From Yersinia enterocolitica (GTDB lineage Bacteria; Pseudomonadota; Gammaproteobacteria; Enterobacterales; Enterobacteriaceae), in assembly GCA_002082245.2 (NCBI GenBank), contig NBTC02000002.1, positions 310,001 through 374,000 of the forward strand: a stretch of DNA of 64,000 nt, in the 5' to 3' direction. This document shows positions 62,294-64,000 of the stretch, in pieces (the first letter of the stretch is position 1; the number at the start of each line of letters is the position of its first letter). Below the pieces are notes generated by a model. The model did not search any database. It was not told the DNA's origin and saw only the letters and a list, made by a program, of their open reading frames with translations. A program made the position numbers and the translations under genes.

Positions 62294-63580
62294 ATGTTGG
62301 AATCCCTGACTTTACAACCCATTGCTCTGATCAATGGCACCGTTAACTTACCCGGTTCTAAAAGTGTTTCTAACCGTGCACTTCTTCTGGCAGCGCTGGC
62401 CGAAGGGACGACCCAGCTGAATAACTTGTTAGACAGTGACGACATTCGCCATATGCTCGATGCCTTGCAGGCATTGGGGGTGAATTTCCGCCTTTCGGCT
62501 GATCGCACTCAATGTGAAGTGGATGGTGTAGGTGGCAAATTGGTCGCAGACCAACCCTTGGAACTGTTCTTAGGCAATGCGGGCACGGCAATGCGCCCAT
62601 TGGCTGCGGCACTTTGCTTAGGTAACAGCGACATCGTACTAACCGGTGAACCGCGGATGAAAGAGCGGCCAATTGGCCACTTGGTTGATGCCTTGCGTCA
62701 GGGCGGGGCGCAGATTGATTATCTGGAGCAAGAGAGCTACCCGCCGTTGCGCTTACGTGGTGGTTTCCGTGGTGGAAAACTGACCGTTGATGGTAGTGTC
62801 TCCAGCCAATTTCTGACAGCATTGCTGATGACTGCCCCCTTGGCTGAGCAAGATACCGACATTCAGATTCAAGGCACTCTGGTCTCTAAGCCATACATCG
62901 ATATTACCCTGCATCTGATGAAAGCCTTCGGTGTTGATGTGGTGCATGAGAACTATCAACTGTTTCATATAAAAAGCGGCCAGACATATCGCACTCCGGG
63001 TACTTATTTGGTTGAGGGCGATGCGTCTTCTGCGTCCTATTTCTTAGCCGCCGCGGCAATTAAAGGTGGCACCGTGCGTGTTACGGGTATCGGTAAAAAA
63101 AGCGTGCAGGGTGATACCAAATTTGCTGATGTGCTGGAAAAAATGGGCGCAAAAATTAGCTGGGGTGATGACTATATAGAATGTAGCCGTGGCGAATTAC
63201 AGGGTATCGATATGGATATGAATCACATTCCTGATGCGGCCATGACCATTGCTACCACCGCACTGTTTGCCAATGGCCCGACGGTTATTCGTAATATCTA
63301 TAACTGGCGGGTAAAAGAGACTGACCGCTTATCTGCGATGGCCACTGAGCTGAGAAAAGTGGGTGCGGAAGTTGAAGAAGGTGAAGACTATATTCGTGTG
63401 GTGCCACCCGTGCAATTAATTGCCGCTGAAATAGGGACTTACAATGACCACCGTATGGCGATGTGCTTCTCACTGGTGGCGTTATCTGATACTCCGGTGA
63501 CGATTCTTGACCCTCAATGCACCGCTAAAACCTTCCCTGACTACTTTGAACAATTGGCCAATCTGAGCCAGACAGCCTGA
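62294..63580 (+). CDS. aroA: 3-phosphoshikimate 1-carboxyvinyltransferase (EPSP synthase)
   Basis: This 428-residue enzyme joins phosphoenolpyruvate to shikimate-3-phosphate in aromatic amino acid synthesis. The signatures are [17 protein letters not shown] near 91-107 and [21 protein letters not shown] near 121-141, plus the C-terminal [19 protein letters not shown] and [12 protein letters not shown]. The glycine in the first signature is unchanged, the glyphosate-sensitive class I form. ATG at 62294 with GGAGAG upstream gives the E. coli start [10 protein letters not shown]; the frame extends to 62195 without conservation. Confidence 0.97.
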   Translation: MLESLTLQPIALINGTVNLPGSKSVSNRALLLAALAEGTTQLNNLLDSDDIRHMLDALQALGVNFRLSADRTQCEVDGVGGKLVADQPLELFLGNAGTAMRPLAAALCLGNSDIVLTGEPRMKERPIGHLVDALRQGGAQIDYLEQESYPPLRLRGGFRGGKLTVDGSVSSQFLTALLMTAPLAEQDTDIQIQGTLVSKPYIDITLHLMKAFGVDVVHENYQLFHIKSGQTYRTPGTYLVEGDASSASYFLAAAAIKGGTVRVTGIGKKSVQGDTKFADVLEKMGAKISWGDDYIECSRGELQGIDMDMNHIPDAAMTIATTALFANGPTVIRNIYNWRVKETDRLSAMATELRKVGAEVEEGEDYIRVVPPVQLIAAEIGTYNDHRMAMCFSLVALSDTPVTILDPQCTAKTFPDYFEQLANLSQTA

Positions 63581-63608
63581 CCTTTTTGCGCCGAATTTAT
63601 TGACCTCT

Positions 63609-63632
63609 AATGGGTACCAGTCGGTACCCATT
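63609..63632 (+). terminator. Terminator of serC-aroA
   Basis: AATGGGTACC-AGTC-GGTACCCATT, a 10-bp perfect stem 28 bp after aroA, followed by CCCTATTTTAT. Confidence 0.6.
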
Positions 63633-63767
63633 CCCTATTTTATAGACGGATAGCACTTTTCTTTATTGGCAAATAAGAATAAATGTTTTTTCTGGCTATC
63701 TTTCACATCTCTTCTACACTCCAGCCACGGCTTATGGTTTTATTTTCAGCAACTGAACCACGCGAGG

Positions 63768-63797
63768 GTAACAGTTCACATCGATGCGGCGTATAAT
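63768..63797 (+). promoter_or_regulatory. Candidate cmk promoter
   Basis: -10 TATAAT at 63792-63797 and a 4-of-6 -35 hexamer GTAACA at 63768-63773, spacing 18 bp. It is 62 bp before the cmk start. Confidence 0.4.
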
Positions 63798-63859
63798 GCT
63801 GCTCCTGTGTTTGCCCTGCTGGGTAGACAAGAGGTTTTGCCTACCGAAAGGAGAGAGAA

Positions 63860-64000
63860 ATGACGGCGATAGCCCCGGTGATAACCGTTGATGGACCAAG
63901 TGGTGCAGGTAAAGGTACGCTTTGCAAAGCTTTGGCTGAATCGTTGAACTGGCGCTTGCTGGATTCGGGTGCGATTTACCGGGTTTTGGCGTTAGCAGCC
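63860..64000 (+). CDS. cmk: Cytidylate kinase, N-terminal part
   Basis: The first 47 codons of a CMP/dCMP kinase run to the window edge. The ATG has GGAGAG upstream. The P-loop GPSGAGKGT at residues 12-20 ([20 protein letters not shown]) and the substrate segment [12 protein letters not shown] are those of Cmk. In E. coli rpsA follows. ycaL, which E. coli has between aroA and cmk, is absent. Confidence 0.95.
   Translation, partial: MTAIAPVITVDGPSGAGKGTLCKALAESLNWRLLDSGAIYRVLALAA

Overview
The window is a chromosomal segment of an enterobacterium, most likely a Yersinia. Gene order follows the 19-21 minute region of E. coli (ybjL-grxA-ybjC ... potFGHI ... artJMQIP ... poxB-hcr-hcp ... macAB-cspD-clpSA-infA-aat-cydCD-trxB-lrp-ftsK-lolA-rarA-serS ... 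pflAB-focA-ycaO ... serC-aroA-cmk). The protein sequences resemble those of E. coli closely but are not identical. The genus call rests on the number of 126-127 bp ERIC elements with TATnCCC/GGGnATA ends and on ansB lying between ycaO and ycaP. The species is not resolved.

Layout. 1-2673: end of the YbjL transporter, glutaredoxin GrxA and membrane protein YbjC. 2781-8492: ybjN, the putrescine ABC importer potFGHI and membrane protein YbjO. 8583-14378: RNA methyltransferase RlmC, then the arginine uptake genes artJ and artPIQM, separated by about 700 bp of unexplained hairpin-rich DNA. 14729-19117: lipoprotein YbjP, two NAD(P)-binding proteins (YbjS, YbjT) and threonine aldolase LtaE. 19270-20202: an accessory LCMT-type methyltransferase. 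20465-26201: poxB, hcr, hcp and the lysine exporter lysO. 26609-32501: the OLD-family nuclease-like YbjD, YbjX and the MacAB exporter. 32721-42308: cspD, clpS-clpA, infA, aat, cydDC and trxB. 43078-51122: lrp, ftsK, lolA, rarA and serS. 51329-60910: ycaD, the anaerobic pflA/pflB/focA cluster, ycaO, periplasmic asparaginase ansB and ycaP. 61113-64000: serC-aroA and the start of cmk.

Common themes are import of polyamines and arginine, redox and anaerobic metabolism (grxA, trxB, cydDC, hcp-hcr, pfl-focA, ansB, poxB) and protein quality control (ClpA/ClpS, Aat). Readable control sites fit these roles: tandem ARG boxes at artJ, NsrR-like and FNR-like sites at hcp, a PhoP-type box at ybjX and an FNR site at focA. 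Compared with E. coli, nfsA-rimK, aqpZ, dmsABC, ycaL and the serW tRNA are missing from their usual places.

No rRNA, tRNA, CRISPR array, prophage or complete insertion sequence was seen. The least explained parts are the hairpin array at about 10740-11460, two palindromes upstream of potF, the extra methyltransferase, and a possible frameshifted small gene between trxB and lrp.
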